Below are positions 15,677 to 24,092 of a stretch of 64,000 nucleotides of DNA, piece by piece. This DNA comes from Bacteroidota bacterium (GTDB taxonomy: Bacteria > Bacteroidota > Bacteroidia > Chitinophagales > Chitinophagaceae), in contig JAGWWM010000002.1 in NCBI GenBank assembly GCA_018970395.1, positions 1 through 64,000 of the forward strand, in the 5' to 3' direction. The number at the start of each line of letters is the position of its first letter. The first letter of the stretch is position 1. The notes beneath the pieces were generated by a model. The model was not told the origin of the DNA. It ran no database searches and worked only from the letters and a program-made list of their open reading frames with translations. A program made the position numbers and the translations under genes.

Positions 15677-16573
15677 TTATTTGTTGAGTTCCTTCAGATA
15701 TTTTTTAACCGCTTCATGATAATTCGCACTTAAGGGCACGAGGGGAAGTCTGAGTACATTCTGCAATTGTTGCTGCTCGTACATAAAGGCTTTGATGCCG
15801 GCAGGATTGTTTTCGCAGAACATTAATTCGTAAGCAGGCAGCAGTACATCATTCAAACGCTTTGCAGTAGCGAAGTCACCCTTTAGTGCCGCTCCTATCA
15901 TTTGACTGAAAGTTTGTGGAAAGGCATTGGCTGCTACGCTGATTACTCCTTCCATGCCACAGGCAATTTGCGACATGGCTAGTGCATCGTCGCCGCTTAA
16001 TACCATAAAGTCTGCAGGTTTATCTTTCAGTAATTCCATACAATGCACCATATCGCCTCCGGCTTCTTTGATGCCAATGATATTGGGAATTTCGCGCGCG
16101 ATTCGAAGAATCGTTTCTGCAGTCATGCCTCTGCCCGTTCTGCCGGGCACATTATAGAGGAGGATTGGTTTGGGAGAGGCGGATGCCAATGCTTTATAAT
16201 GCTGGAAGATCCCTTCCTGGGAGGGTTTGCTGTAGTAGGGACTGGCACTTAGGATTGCGGCAGCGCCCTCCAGAGGAAAAGTTTGTAAATCTTCAATCAA
16301 TGCCGCTGTATTATTGCCGCCGATGCCCACTACAACAGGAATATTTCCTTTCGTCTCCTCATAAGCAATCTGAATCAGTTGAATTTTTTCCACTTTGGAA
16401 AGAACCGGAGTTTCACCGGTGGTACCGAGTACAACAAGATACTGGCAGCCCTTATTGATAACGTTATGAATTATTTTTTTGAAGGATGCCACGTCAATGG
16501 AACCATCCTGCTGAAAGGGGGTTACCAATGCCACCCCTGTACCTGTTAATTGTTTGCGTAATAGATCCGACAT
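15677..16573 (-). CDS. dapA: 4-hydroxy-tetrahydrodipicolinate synthase
   Basis: 298 residues from the ATG at 16573. DapA condenses pyruvate with aspartate semialdehyde in lysine and diaminopimelate synthesis. The TIM barrel shows GTGVALVTPFQQDGSID, the signature LVVLGTTGETPVLS, the proton-relay Tyr in LLYNVPGRTGRGM, and the Schiff-base Lys in IIGIKEAGG. A longer reading from 16741 would run through a repeat and into accA, so it is spurious. It follows accA in the same direction, but about 100 bp including a palindromic repeat separate them. Confidence 0.95.
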   Translation of the reverse strand: MSDLLRKQLTGTGVALVTPFQQDGSIDVASFKKIIHNVINKGCQYLVVLGTTGETPVLSKVEKIQLIQIAYEETKGNIPVVVGIGGNNTAALIEDLQTFPLEGAAAILSASPYYSKPSQEGIFQHYKALASASPKPILLYNVPGRTGRGMTAETILRIAREIPNIIGIKEAGGDMVHCMELLKDKPADFMVLSGDDALAMSQIACGMEGVISVAANAFPQTFSQMIGAALKGDFATAKRLNDVLLPAYELMFCENNPAGIKAFMYEQQQLQNVLRLPLVPLSANYHEAVKKYLKELNK

Positions 16574-16578
16574 GTATG

Positions 16579-16642
16579 ATTCGTTTGTCGTTTCTCGTTT
16601 GTCGTTTCTCGAACAACGATCAACGAACAACGAGCAACGAAT
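16579..16642. repeat. CGTTTnTCG / CGAACAACGA palindromic repeat between accA and dapA
   Basis: The left half repeats CGTTTGTCGTTTCTCG. The right half is built of CGAACAACGA and CAACGA words, which are the reverse complement, so the whole 64 bp is an imperfect palindrome. A second copy with the same word order lies inside pabB at 63657-63720. It is 5 bp from the dapA start codon. Confidence 0.8.
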
Positions 16643-16670
16643 TTTGGTTTTGACATTTGAATTAAAATAT

Positions 16671-17648
16671 TCACTCCTCCGTCCAAAATCCCATTTTACA
16701 ATATTTTTCAATTCTGTTGTTGATTCTGGTATCCGGATCAATGGTTTTTAATTCCTGAAGGATAGGGAGCAATGCATTTTTCAGGTTTGCCGCGGCTTCA
16801 TCATAATCCCACTGTGCACCTCCTGCCGGTTCGGGGATGATCTGATCAACGAGACCGAAGCGGTGCATGTGCTCGGGGGTGAGTTTAAGTTGTTCTGCCG
16901 CCACTTCTTTTTTATCCCAGCTACGCCATAGGATGGAGCTGCAGCTTTCGGGAGAAATGACCGTGTACCAGGTATTTTCAAGCATGAGCACTTTATCGCC
17001 TACGCCGATGCCGAGCGCGCCTCCGCTGGCACCTTCACCGATGATGACGCAGATAACGGGTACGCGAAGACGGATCATTTCATAGATATTGCGCGCGATG
17101 GCTTCTCCCTGTCCACGCTCCTCCGCTTCCAGTCCGGGATAAGCACCGGGCGTATCAATCAATGTAATGATAGGCTTATTGAATTTCTCTGCCAGCTTCA
17201 TCAGGCGGAGCGCTTTTCTGTAGCCTTCCGGATTAGCCATCCCGAAATTGCGCAGCTGACGCATTTTGGTATTGGCACCCTTTTGCTGACCAATGATCAT
17301 GACGGTTTGTCCACCCAAATCGGCAAAACCGCCCACCATGGCTTTATCGTCTTTGACCCCGCGGTCTCCATGCAACTCGACAAAATCGGTGCACATTTTT
17401 TCAATATACTTAAGGGTATAAGGACGATCCGGGTGGCGACTCAATTGTACCTTTTGCCAGCTGGATATATTTTGGGTTACTTCCTTGCGTTTGGAATTGA
17501 TTTCCAATTCCAGCTTATGAATGGTTTCAGAATAATCTACTTTATTCTGATTCTTTTCAGCAAGTCGTTTAATTTCTTTCAACTGATCAGCCAGTTCTTT
17601 GATAGGCTGTTCCAGTTCGATGAATTGTCTGTTTTCAAGTAATGGCAT
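16671..17648 (-). CDS. accA: Acetyl-CoA carboxylase carboxyltransferase subunit alpha
   Basis: 325 residues. With AccD it transfers the carboxyl group from biotin to acetyl-CoA, the committed step of fatty-acid synthesis. The N-terminal helical region (KELADQLKEIKRLAEK) is followed by the crotonase-fold domain with HGDRGVKDDKAMVGG, the oxyanion-type GEGASGGALGIGVGD and the conserved SPESCSSILWR. Length matches the family (about 318). accD is not in the window. The start ATG at 17648 is preceded by an A/T-rich leader. Confidence 0.95.
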   Translation of the reverse strand: MPLLENRQFIELEQPIKELADQLKEIKRLAEKNQNKVDYSETIHKLELEINSKRKEVTQNISSWQKVQLSRHPDRPYTLKYIEKMCTDFVELHGDRGVKDDKAMVGGFADLGGQTVMIIGQQKGANTKMRQLRNFGMANPEGYRKALRLMKLAEKFNKPIITLIDTPGAYPGLEAEERGQGEAIARNIYEMIRLRVPVICVIIGEGASGGALGIGVGDKVLMLENTWYTVISPESCSSILWRSWDKKEVAAEQLKLTPEHMHRFGLVDQIIPEPAGGAQWDYDEAAANLKNALLPILQELKTIDPDTRINNRIEKYCKMGFWTEE

Positions 17649-17718
17649 AAAAAAAAGTGGCGGTAAAAATACAACTTATGCCATAAATAGAAAAAGAACG
17701 AGTGTTTGTGAAAAAAAA

Positions 17719-17745
17719 TGAGGCTGTTGAAATTCAACAGCCTCA
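17719..17745 (-). terminator. Terminator of the first SusC/SusD operon
   Basis: TGAGGCTGTTGAA and TTCAACAGCCTCA form a perfect 13-bp stem. On the minus strand it is followed by a run of eight T. It lies 22 bp after the SusD stop codon. Confidence 0.9.
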
Positions 17746-17767
17746 TCGCAAATAATATAGAGGGGTA

Positions 17768-19117
17768 TCAATAACCTGAGTTTTGAACTAGATTAGGATT
17801 GGTATTTAGTTCTCTGAAAGGAATCGGGAAAACGAGTTTATCATCGTTGGCAGGTTTCCCGTTTACCACTTCATTTAAGCGCTTGGCATCATGAATTCTG
17901 AATCCTTCGTGTGCCAGTTCCAGTCTGCGCTCGAGGAGAATATCATCAAGCGTAACAATAGCTAAATCAGGGAGGCCGGCTCTGGCTCTGATGACATTTA
18001 TATCATTGACGGGCTTATCACCTACTTCAGTACCTGCTCTGAAATTCGCTTCAGCACGAATCAGGTATAATTCTGCCAGTCGAATGACTTTTACATTTTT
18101 ATAAATATTTTTCCATTTTCCACTTCTGGCTAATCCGTCGAAATTATAGAACAAGGCTTTTCTTGCATCTGCCGGATCATAGAGATCCAGGTGTTTTTTA
18201 AGAATCACGATATCACCATCTCTTCCTCCAAAATCAGGTACTGAGTAAAAGGTATGGCAGTTGTTCACTCCATCCTGATCAGTGACTACAATAGCTAATA
18301 AATCTTCGCTGGTGGTAGCTTCCTGATTGAAGGCATCCTGGTAATCAGCAACTAATTCGAAATTACCGGCAGCAGCAGCAATTAAACCCTGATTAGCGGC
18401 ATCTCTGGCTTCCGGAAATTTAGCCATTTGCAAATAGACTCTGGCAAGAATGGTATAAGCAGCAGCCTTATTCGCGAATACATCATTTTCTTCCGGCAAC
18501 AGATTAGCAGCTTCAGTAAGATCTTTAATGACTTGTTCATAACATTCAGCAACCGTATTTCTGGAAGGATAATCGACGCTGGTATACCCCTCTGTAGGCT
18601 TGGTTCGGATGACTACGCCGGGATTTTGTGCAGGGTTACCATCTGTATAAGCTTTTGCAAAAAACCGGGTTAATTCAAAAAGCATGGTACCCCTGATAAA
18701 CAAGGCTTCTCCTTTAACCTTGCCCCTGTCTGCTGCAGCCACTTTATCTACCTGAGCAATAACATTATTGGAAACATTGATGGCTCTGTAGCCGGCAGCC
18801 CATTGACCTAAAATAATCGGATTTGTAGTAAGGGTATTATTCCCAAAAACTTCGCGGTAGGTATTAAAGGTTCCTGCCCAGTTTAATTCTCCGGAAGCGG
18901 CCATCAGATCTCCAAAAATCTGTATGTCGCCACCGTACAAACTCCCCGAGCTCATAGCATCATAGGCTCCCAGCAGAATTTGTTTGATATTCGTTTCATT
19001 AGAAAAAGCGAGTCCGTTTCCAACAGCCTGAGGATTTTCCAGATCCAGTTGTTTGGTACAGGACTGCAGTACCAAAACAAGGCTTAAGGCAGTAATTATT
19101 TTATTGAAGCGTATCAT
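17768..19117 (-). CDS. SusD/RagB-family nutrient-binding outer membrane lipoprotein
   Basis: 449 residues from the ATG at 19117; a start 12 codons upstream would overlap the SusC gene and hide the signal peptide. The lipobox is LVLQSC near residue 18, so the mature lipoprotein begins at Cys and should sit on the cell surface. The N-terminal TPR-rich SusD_N part includes GEALFIRGTMLFELTRFF, and the C-terminal RagB part ends LNTNPNLVQNSGY. SusD lids deliver ligands to the TonB-dependent SusC channel encoded 25 bp upstream. No glycoside hydrolase, peptidase or ECF sigma factor is nearby, so the substrate is unknown. Confidence 0.92.
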   Translation of the reverse strand: MIRFNKIITALSLVLVLQSCTKQLDLENPQAVGNGLAFSNETNIKQILLGAYDAMSSGSLYGGDIQIFGDLMAASGELNWAGTFNTYREVFGNNTLTTNPIILGQWAAGYRAINVSNNVIAQVDKVAAADRGKVKGEALFIRGTMLFELTRFFAKAYTDGNPAQNPGVVIRTKPTEGYTSVDYPSRNTVAECYEQVIKDLTEAANLLPEENDVFANKAAAYTILARVYLQMAKFPEARDAANQGLIAAAAGNFELVADYQDAFNQEATTSEDLLAIVVTDQDGVNNCHTFYSVPDFGGRDGDIVILKKHLDLYDPADARKALFYNFDGLARSGKWKNIYKNVKVIRLAELYLIRAEANFRAGTEVGDKPVNDINVIRARAGLPDLAIVTLDDILLERRLELAHEGFRIHDAKRLNEVVNGKPANDDKLVFPIPFRELNTNPNLVQNSGY

Positions 19118-19142
19118 ATAAAGAGTTTTTTTGTTTGAACAA

Positions 19143-22100
19143 TTAGAATCCAAGGTTTACACCGAAAGCGTAACTGCGAATTTGAGGAGCCGCATAAAAA
19201 TCTCCTCCCTGGTTAATATTCGAAGAACGATAATCTGCATTTACTTCAGGATCCCATCCGGTATAATTTGTCCAGGTAAACAGATTCACTGCCGTAAAAT
19301 ATAATCTGCCGGATGACAAAGAGAGTTTATTTAACAACAGCTTTGGAAAGTTATAAGAGAAAGTAAGTTGTTTCAAACGAACATAACTCGCATCTTCCAT
19401 ATACTGAGTAGATACTCCGGGGGAAGGGAAATCACCAAAATAATTAAGTCTGGCCTGGGGCACATTGGTAATATCGCCCGGTTGCTTCCAGCCGTTTAAC
19501 TGATCACGGGTTTGATTATCAAACCAGTCTCCTCTTGCACTCATGAAACCACCGGCTCCATTCACGACTTCATAATCAAATACACCCTGGAACAAAACGC
19601 TTAATTCAAAACTTTTGTAGCTAATGGTATTGGTTACCCCGCCAAACCATTTCGGATTGGGGTCACCTACTACAAATCTTCCGGCAGCGTTGTAGTCGTT
19701 GGTAGTTGTTTTACCATCTTGCTGATAATACAATGCATCTCCGTTGTCCGGATCAACGCCTGCATAACGAGGACCATAATGCACTCCGATAGGCTGACCT
19801 ACAATCAAGGCATTCATGAAACGACCATCATTAAAAGAAAGGGTGTCTTGCTGTCCATCAATTTTCAAAACTTTGTTTCTGTTGAAACTAAGGTTCAGGC
19901 TGGTTGTCCATCTGAAATCTCTGCTACGAACATTGGTGGTATTCAGCGTAACTTCAATCCCTTTATTTTCAATTTCTCCAATATTTCTAACAATGCTGGA
20001 GAAACCTGAAGTAAGCGGCAGCGGATAGTTGTAAATAAATCCTGCTCCGCTTCCTGCAGAGCGCTTGTTATAATAATCCACTTCTAAAACGAGTCTGTTA
20101 TCGAGCATGCCTAATTCAAAACCGAGGTCTAACTGATTGGTAGTCTCCCAGGTGAGTAATTCATTTTCAAGTGTACCGGGAGCTAAACTCGGACCACCGG
20201 AATATCTGCCCGTACCGAATACGCCTCTCCAGGCATAGTTTCCGAAGCCTTGTTGATTACCCATACGACCATAGCTTCCTCTTAATTTCAGGAAACTAAT
20301 TTCTTTGGAATTCGCCAGAAAACTTTCTTCACTCACTACCCAGCCTGCAGAGACTGCTGGGAAAAAGCCAAATCTTTTCTCTTTCCCGAATACAGAAGAT
20401 CCATCTGTTCTTGCACTAAAGCCCAAAAGATATTTGTCTTTAAATTTATAATTCAGTCTTCCGAAATAAGAAACCAGTGCAAATTCAGAAAGAGAAGAAG
20501 AACCACCGGTTATTTTAGATGCGTTGGCAATATTTCTGAGATCATCATTGGCAAATTCCTGACCTTCTACTGAAGAAATATCATTCGTCAGCTTTTCAAA
20601 AGCAAAACCACCGGTTGCAGACACTTCATGATTTTGCCAGAAGTTTTTGGAATAGGAAAAGTAATTATTGGTAGTATATCTGAAAGAGCGAACAAAAGCG
20701 GCAACGCCTATTCCATTAGTTCCCTGACCCGTAATCGTTTTACGGCCTGCAAATTGTTTGTCGTATTGTGTGAGTAAATCCAATCCTAATTCAGAACGAA
20801 ATGAAAGCGCATCGGACAATTTCAACTGAGCGTAGGTAGAATTGACGAGCCTAAGAGTAGAAGAAGTATTGGAAGCGTTGACCGTTTCAATTAACGGGTT
20901 ATAGTAAGTAGTAACCGGTCTGTCAAAAAATTCTCCTTTATTATTTCTTACCGGCGTGATGGGAGCAAGAGCCACGATCTGCATGGGGGTAGCAAAGTCA
21001 TTATCTTCCGCCACTCTACGGGCATCGGTACGGGATACGCTGGTATTTAACCCGATATTAAACCCTTTTTGCAACTCCTGATCGAAATTAAAACGACCGG
21101 AGTATCTTTTAAAATTGTTGAAAAACAAAATACCATCCTGGTTATTGTAAGAGCCGCTTACAAAATATTTTGATTTATCGTTGCCACCGCTGGCGTTTAC
21201 TTCAATTAACTGCGTTTGTGCTTGCTGGAATGCCCAGTCCTGCCAGTTCGTATTTACCGTATCTTTTTTCCAGTCTGCTCCTCCTCTGGTTAAACCGCTG
21301 TATCTGTTGAAACGGGATTCCACAAAAGCCACCACTTCATCAATTGCTTCCTGTTCAGTAGCATATCCATTCCAGTTTCCTGCACGATTAAAATGATATT
21401 TGGCTGCATTAATACCTGCATTACGGAAATAATTGATAAATTCTCTTGAATTTAAAAATTCGCGTTTGTTGGTCGGACTATTCTGTCCAAACTGCATATT
21501 GACATTAAACTTAGCTTTACCTGCTTTTCCTTTTTTAGTAGTCAGGAGGATAACACCGTTTGCACCCCTTGATCCATAAATGGCGGTAGCGGCTGCATCT
21601 TTCAATACTTCAAAAGATTCAACATCATTAAAGTTAATATCCGCCAGCGCATTGCCGGATAACGAGCCGGTATTCATTACAATTCCATCAATGACATATA
21701 ACGGAGCATTGGAAGCGGAGATAGATGCCGCTCCTCTCACCCTTACTTTTATTCCCTCTCCGACTTTTCCGCTTTCGGATTCTACAAAAACACCTGCAGC
21801 CCTGCCCTGTATTCCTTGCACAAAATTAGGAACCGGCGTATTGGCTACCTCCGATCCTTTTACCTTAGCTACAGAGGAAGTGAGTTCTCTTTTTACTGCT
21901 TGGCCATACCCTACCACAACCACCTCACCTACCTGAGAAGCATTGGCTTTCAGCTGAATAGTCAAATTTTTGGAACTTACCGGTACTTCCTCAGTGGCTA
22001 ATCCAACATAGGAAATAATCAGCGTTTTCACTTTGTCATTAATGGATAAAGTGAATTTCCCGGCAGCATCGGTAACGGTAGAAGACTTGGAACCTTTAGC

Positions 22101-22226
22101 AGTTACCGTAGCACCCGCCAGCGGGGCACCATCTTCTCCTGCAACTTTTCCGGTAATTGTTTTCTGTTGGGCATACACAAACATGGATGCCACCAGCAAC
22201 AATAAGAGGGATGCGATTTTTCTCAT
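19143..22226 (-). CDS. SusC/RagA-family TonB-linked outer membrane transporter
   Basis: 1027 residues. The signal peptide ends near VYAQQ. A carboxypeptidase-D-regulatory-like domain (ITGKVAGEDGAPLAGATVTA) follows, then the TonB box/plug with VGEVVVVGYGQ, PLYVIDGI and the SusC signature YGSRGANGVILLTTKKG near 220. The 22-strand barrel ends in QIRSYAFGVNLGF with a terminal Phe, as in outer membrane proteins. No STN domain is present, so signalling to an anti-sigma factor is unlikely. It heads an operon with the SusD gene downstream. Confidence 0.95.
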   Translation of the reverse strand: MRKIASLLLLLVASMFVYAQQKTITGKVAGEDGAPLAGATVTAKGSKSSTVTDAAGKFTLSINDKVKTLIISYVGLATEEVPVSSKNLTIQLKANASQVGEVVVVGYGQAVKRELTSSVAKVKGSEVANTPVPNFVQGIQGRAAGVFVESESGKVGEGIKVRVRGAASISASNAPLYVIDGIVMNTGSLSGNALADINFNDVESFEVLKDAAATAIYGSRGANGVILLTTKKGKAGKAKFNVNMQFGQNSPTNKREFLNSREFINYFRNAGINAAKYHFNRAGNWNGYATEQEAIDEVVAFVESRFNRYSGLTRGGADWKKDTVNTNWQDWAFQQAQTQLIEVNASGGNDKSKYFVSGSYNNQDGILFFNNFKRYSGRFNFDQELQKGFNIGLNTSVSRTDARRVAEDNDFATPMQIVALAPITPVRNNKGEFFDRPVTTYYNPLIETVNASNTSSTLRLVNSTYAQLKLSDALSFRSELGLDLLTQYDKQFAGRKTITGQGTNGIGVAAFVRSFRYTTNNYFSYSKNFWQNHEVSATGGFAFEKLTNDISSVEGQEFANDDLRNIANASKITGGSSSLSEFALVSYFGRLNYKFKDKYLLGFSARTDGSSVFGKEKRFGFFPAVSAGWVVSEESFLANSKEISFLKLRGSYGRMGNQQGFGNYAWRGVFGTGRYSGGPSLAPGTLENELLTWETTNQLDLGFELGMLDNRLVLEVDYYNKRSAGSGAGFIYNYPLPLTSGFSSIVRNIGEIENKGIEVTLNTTNVRSRDFRWTTSLNLSFNRNKVLKIDGQQDTLSFNDGRFMNALIVGQPIGVHYGPRYAGVDPDNGDALYYQQDGKTTTNDYNAAGRFVVGDPNPKWFGGVTNTISYKSFELSVLFQGVFDYEVVNGAGGFMSARGDWFDNQTRDQLNGWKQPGDITNVPQARLNYFGDFPSPGVSTQYMEDASYVRLKQLTFSYNFPKLLLNKLSLSSGRLYFTAVNLFTWTNYTGWDPEVNADYRSSNINQGGDFYAAPQIRSYAFGVNLGF

Positions 22227-22321
22227 TTGTTTGTAAATTTTATTTTAAGATTTGCTAATTTATTAACTTATTGTTAATTAACAAATTTTTTTGTTTAAAT
22301 TTTTCGGGATTATACTTAAAC

Positions 22322-22352
22322 GCATAAAGCCCCCAAGCTATGGGGGCTATGC
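22322..22352 (-). terminator. Terminator of the second SusC/SusD operon
   Basis: AGCCCCCA (22328-22335) and TGGGGGCT (22341-22348), extended by GCAT/ATGC, lie 17 bp past the SusD stop codon. The T tract after it on the minus strand is short. Confidence 0.75.
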
Positions 22353-22368
22353 AAAAACATGCTTTCTC

Positions 22369-23823
22369 CTACCTGTTGACCGATGTCACGGTAAATAAAT
22401 CACCGGGCTGCAACCTGGGGGTGTAATCATTGGTATTTATTTCCGTCTGCGGATAAAAAAACCGCTGGGGTAACTGCGTTCCTGTAACCGGTGCCAGTCC
22501 GATTAGATTTTTCGTTCGACGTACATCATTGAACTGCTCGATCTGGCCAATCAAAGTGATATACCGCTCTTCTACAATCTCCTTTAACAAGGCTTCATTT
22601 TGAGTTTCGCCATTATTTTCTTCCCCTCCAGTGTCGAAATCAGTGGCTGTATAGGGTTCATATTTTAAATCATAGGTAGTTTTGTAAAAAGTACCTATAT
22701 ATCCTCCGCCATTCATAAAAGAACGAAATACATTCAAAGCATTCAGCGCATTGCTGAAATCATTACTGCGGATATAAGCTTCGGCCAATATCAATTGATT
22801 CTCTTCAAAAGTGATGAGCGGGAAAGGCGTCACTCCACCAAAGAATCCATCTGCAGCTGCATTGTCCACCCAACCGTCAAACGCACATTGCACATTCAAT
22901 TCATTACCCCCATACAATAATCCGCCTCCGAGATAATATAAATACTTAGCACGAGCCTCTTCATTGGTCTTGCTGTTACCACGATATTGAGTAGCGGCAG
23001 GATCCAGTAATTTGGGTGCATAAGCTTCCTCTGCGCTCATGTAGGAGTCCCGATCATACACTCCAAAGGAATAATACAAATTGAAATCTACATTGTAGCT
23101 TGGTCCGTGTGGCGCCAGCATATTATCCGCTGCTGATGCAATCCCTTGTGTTGCCGCAGTAATCGTTTTTGCATATTCCTTCGTGTGCAGATAATATCTT
23201 GCCTTCAACGTATAAGCTGCTTTCTTCCATTTTAGCGCATCACCACCATAGAAAATATCTTTCGTGCCGGGTGAAACGCCAACACCGGATGATAAATTCA
23301 CTATTGCGGAGTCGAGTAGTTTTTGTACCCCTGCATACACAGTCGTCTGCTCATCGTACTTGGGAGCCGGATGCATTTCAGGATCTACCGCCTCGGTAAA
23401 AGGAATGTCTCCGAATAAAGAGGTAAGCGTGCCAAAGGTATGCGCCTGCATCACCTGTGCAATGCCCGTCAGTAATTTGTTGTTGATGGCGTTGCTCTTT
23501 TCAATGATAATCTGACAAGGAGCAATCACTCCCCTGTACGCTACACTCCAGGTATTGTCATAATCGCCGGATGTAGTAACATAGCTGTTCAGACTTAAAT
23601 ACTGACGATCTACGCCGGTAAATGATTGCGACCACATGCCTGCCAGTCGGGCAAAATCTCCTTCATGCAGAATGATGCTTGATACCTGTGCGCCGTTGAG
23701 CATAAGATTTGCAGGCGCATCGGTAGGACTGTTCGGGCTTACATTCACATCTTCCACTATTTTTTTACAGGCACTCTGCATTAGAACCATAATGATGATT
23801 AAAGTATATGAAATTTTTTTCAT
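22369..23823 (-). CDS. SusD-like outer membrane lipoprotein (SusD-like_2 type)
   Basis: 484 residues. The lipobox MQSAC near residue 19 marks a lipoprotein. The body belongs to the SusD-like_2 branch: SPNSPTDAPANLMLNGAQ near the start, the TPR stretch with LTSLFGDIPFTEAV, and FEENQLILAEAYIRS near 335. This differs from the classic RagB type of the neighbouring operon, so the two pairs are not simple duplicates. It forms a pair with the SusC gene at 24080, but a 256-bp repeat-filled gap separates them, unusually long for a SusCD operon. Confidence 0.88.
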   Translation of the reverse strand: MKKISYTLIIIMVLMQSACKKIVEDVNVSPNSPTDAPANLMLNGAQVSSIILHEGDFARLAGMWSQSFTGVDRQYLSLNSYVTTSGDYDNTWSVAYRGVIAPCQIIIEKSNAINNKLLTGIAQVMQAHTFGTLTSLFGDIPFTEAVDPEMHPAPKYDEQTTVYAGVQKLLDSAIVNLSSGVGVSPGTKDIFYGGDALKWKKAAYTLKARYYLHTKEYAKTITAATQGIASAADNMLAPHGPSYNVDFNLYYSFGVYDRDSYMSAEEAYAPKLLDPAATQYRGNSKTNEEARAKYLYYLGGGLLYGGNELNVQCAFDGWVDNAAADGFFGGVTPFPLITFEENQLILAEAYIRSNDFSNALNALNVFRSFMNGGGYIGTFYKTTYDLKYEPYTATDFDTGGEENNGETQNEALLKEIVEERYITLIGQIEQFNDVRRTKNLIGLAPVTGTQLPQRFFYPQTEINTNDYTPRLQPGDLFTVTSVNR

Positions 23824-23913
23824 GTTTGAGTTTTTTTAGTTTGAATGATGAGGATTTGATAAACTATATTTTAAGTTCACCTATTTTGAATCAATACTTA
23901 ATAATGTTTAGTT

Positions 23914-23953
23914 GTTTCACGCAAAGCTCACAAGGAGGCAAAGACGCAAATGG
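23914..23953. repeat. GCAAAG/GCAAA word repeat in the SusC-SusD gap
   Basis: TTTCACGCAAAG, CTCACAAGGAGGCAAAG and ACGCAAA are degenerate repetitions of an ACGCAAAG word. It occurs once in this window. Confidence 0.55.
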
Positions 23954-23955
23954 GT

Positions 23956-24035
23956 GTCATGTTGAGCGACAGCGAAACATCTCATATTTCGAAACATTCC
24001 CCATAAGGAGATTCTTCGCTGACGCTCAGAATGAC
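23956..24035. repeat. GTCATnnTGAGCG palindromic repeat
   Basis: The first 21 bp (23956-23976) and the last 21 bp (24015-24035) are inverted copies matching at 18 of 21 positions: GTCATGTTGAGCGACAGCGAA against TTCGCTGACGCTCAGAATGAC read in reverse complement. The roughly 38 bp between contain ATCTC/GAGAT, so pairing may continue inward. Similar elements are scattered in other Bacteroidota genomes. Confidence 0.8.
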
Positions 24036-24039
24036 GATA

Positions 24040-24092
24040 ACCATAATTATTAATCATCCTTATAATTCTTAATTATTAATTAATAATTGATC
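24040..24092. repeat. AT-rich word repeat overlapping the SusC stop codon
   Basis: TAATTATTAATTAATAATT words. The TAA that ends the SusC gene at 24080 is the start of this repeat on the minus strand. Confidence 0.65.

Noticed and set aside
16574-16741. Longer dapA reading frame running into accA
   Set aside because: It translates the palindromic repeat and the accA 3' end; family members begin at the downstream ATG 16573.
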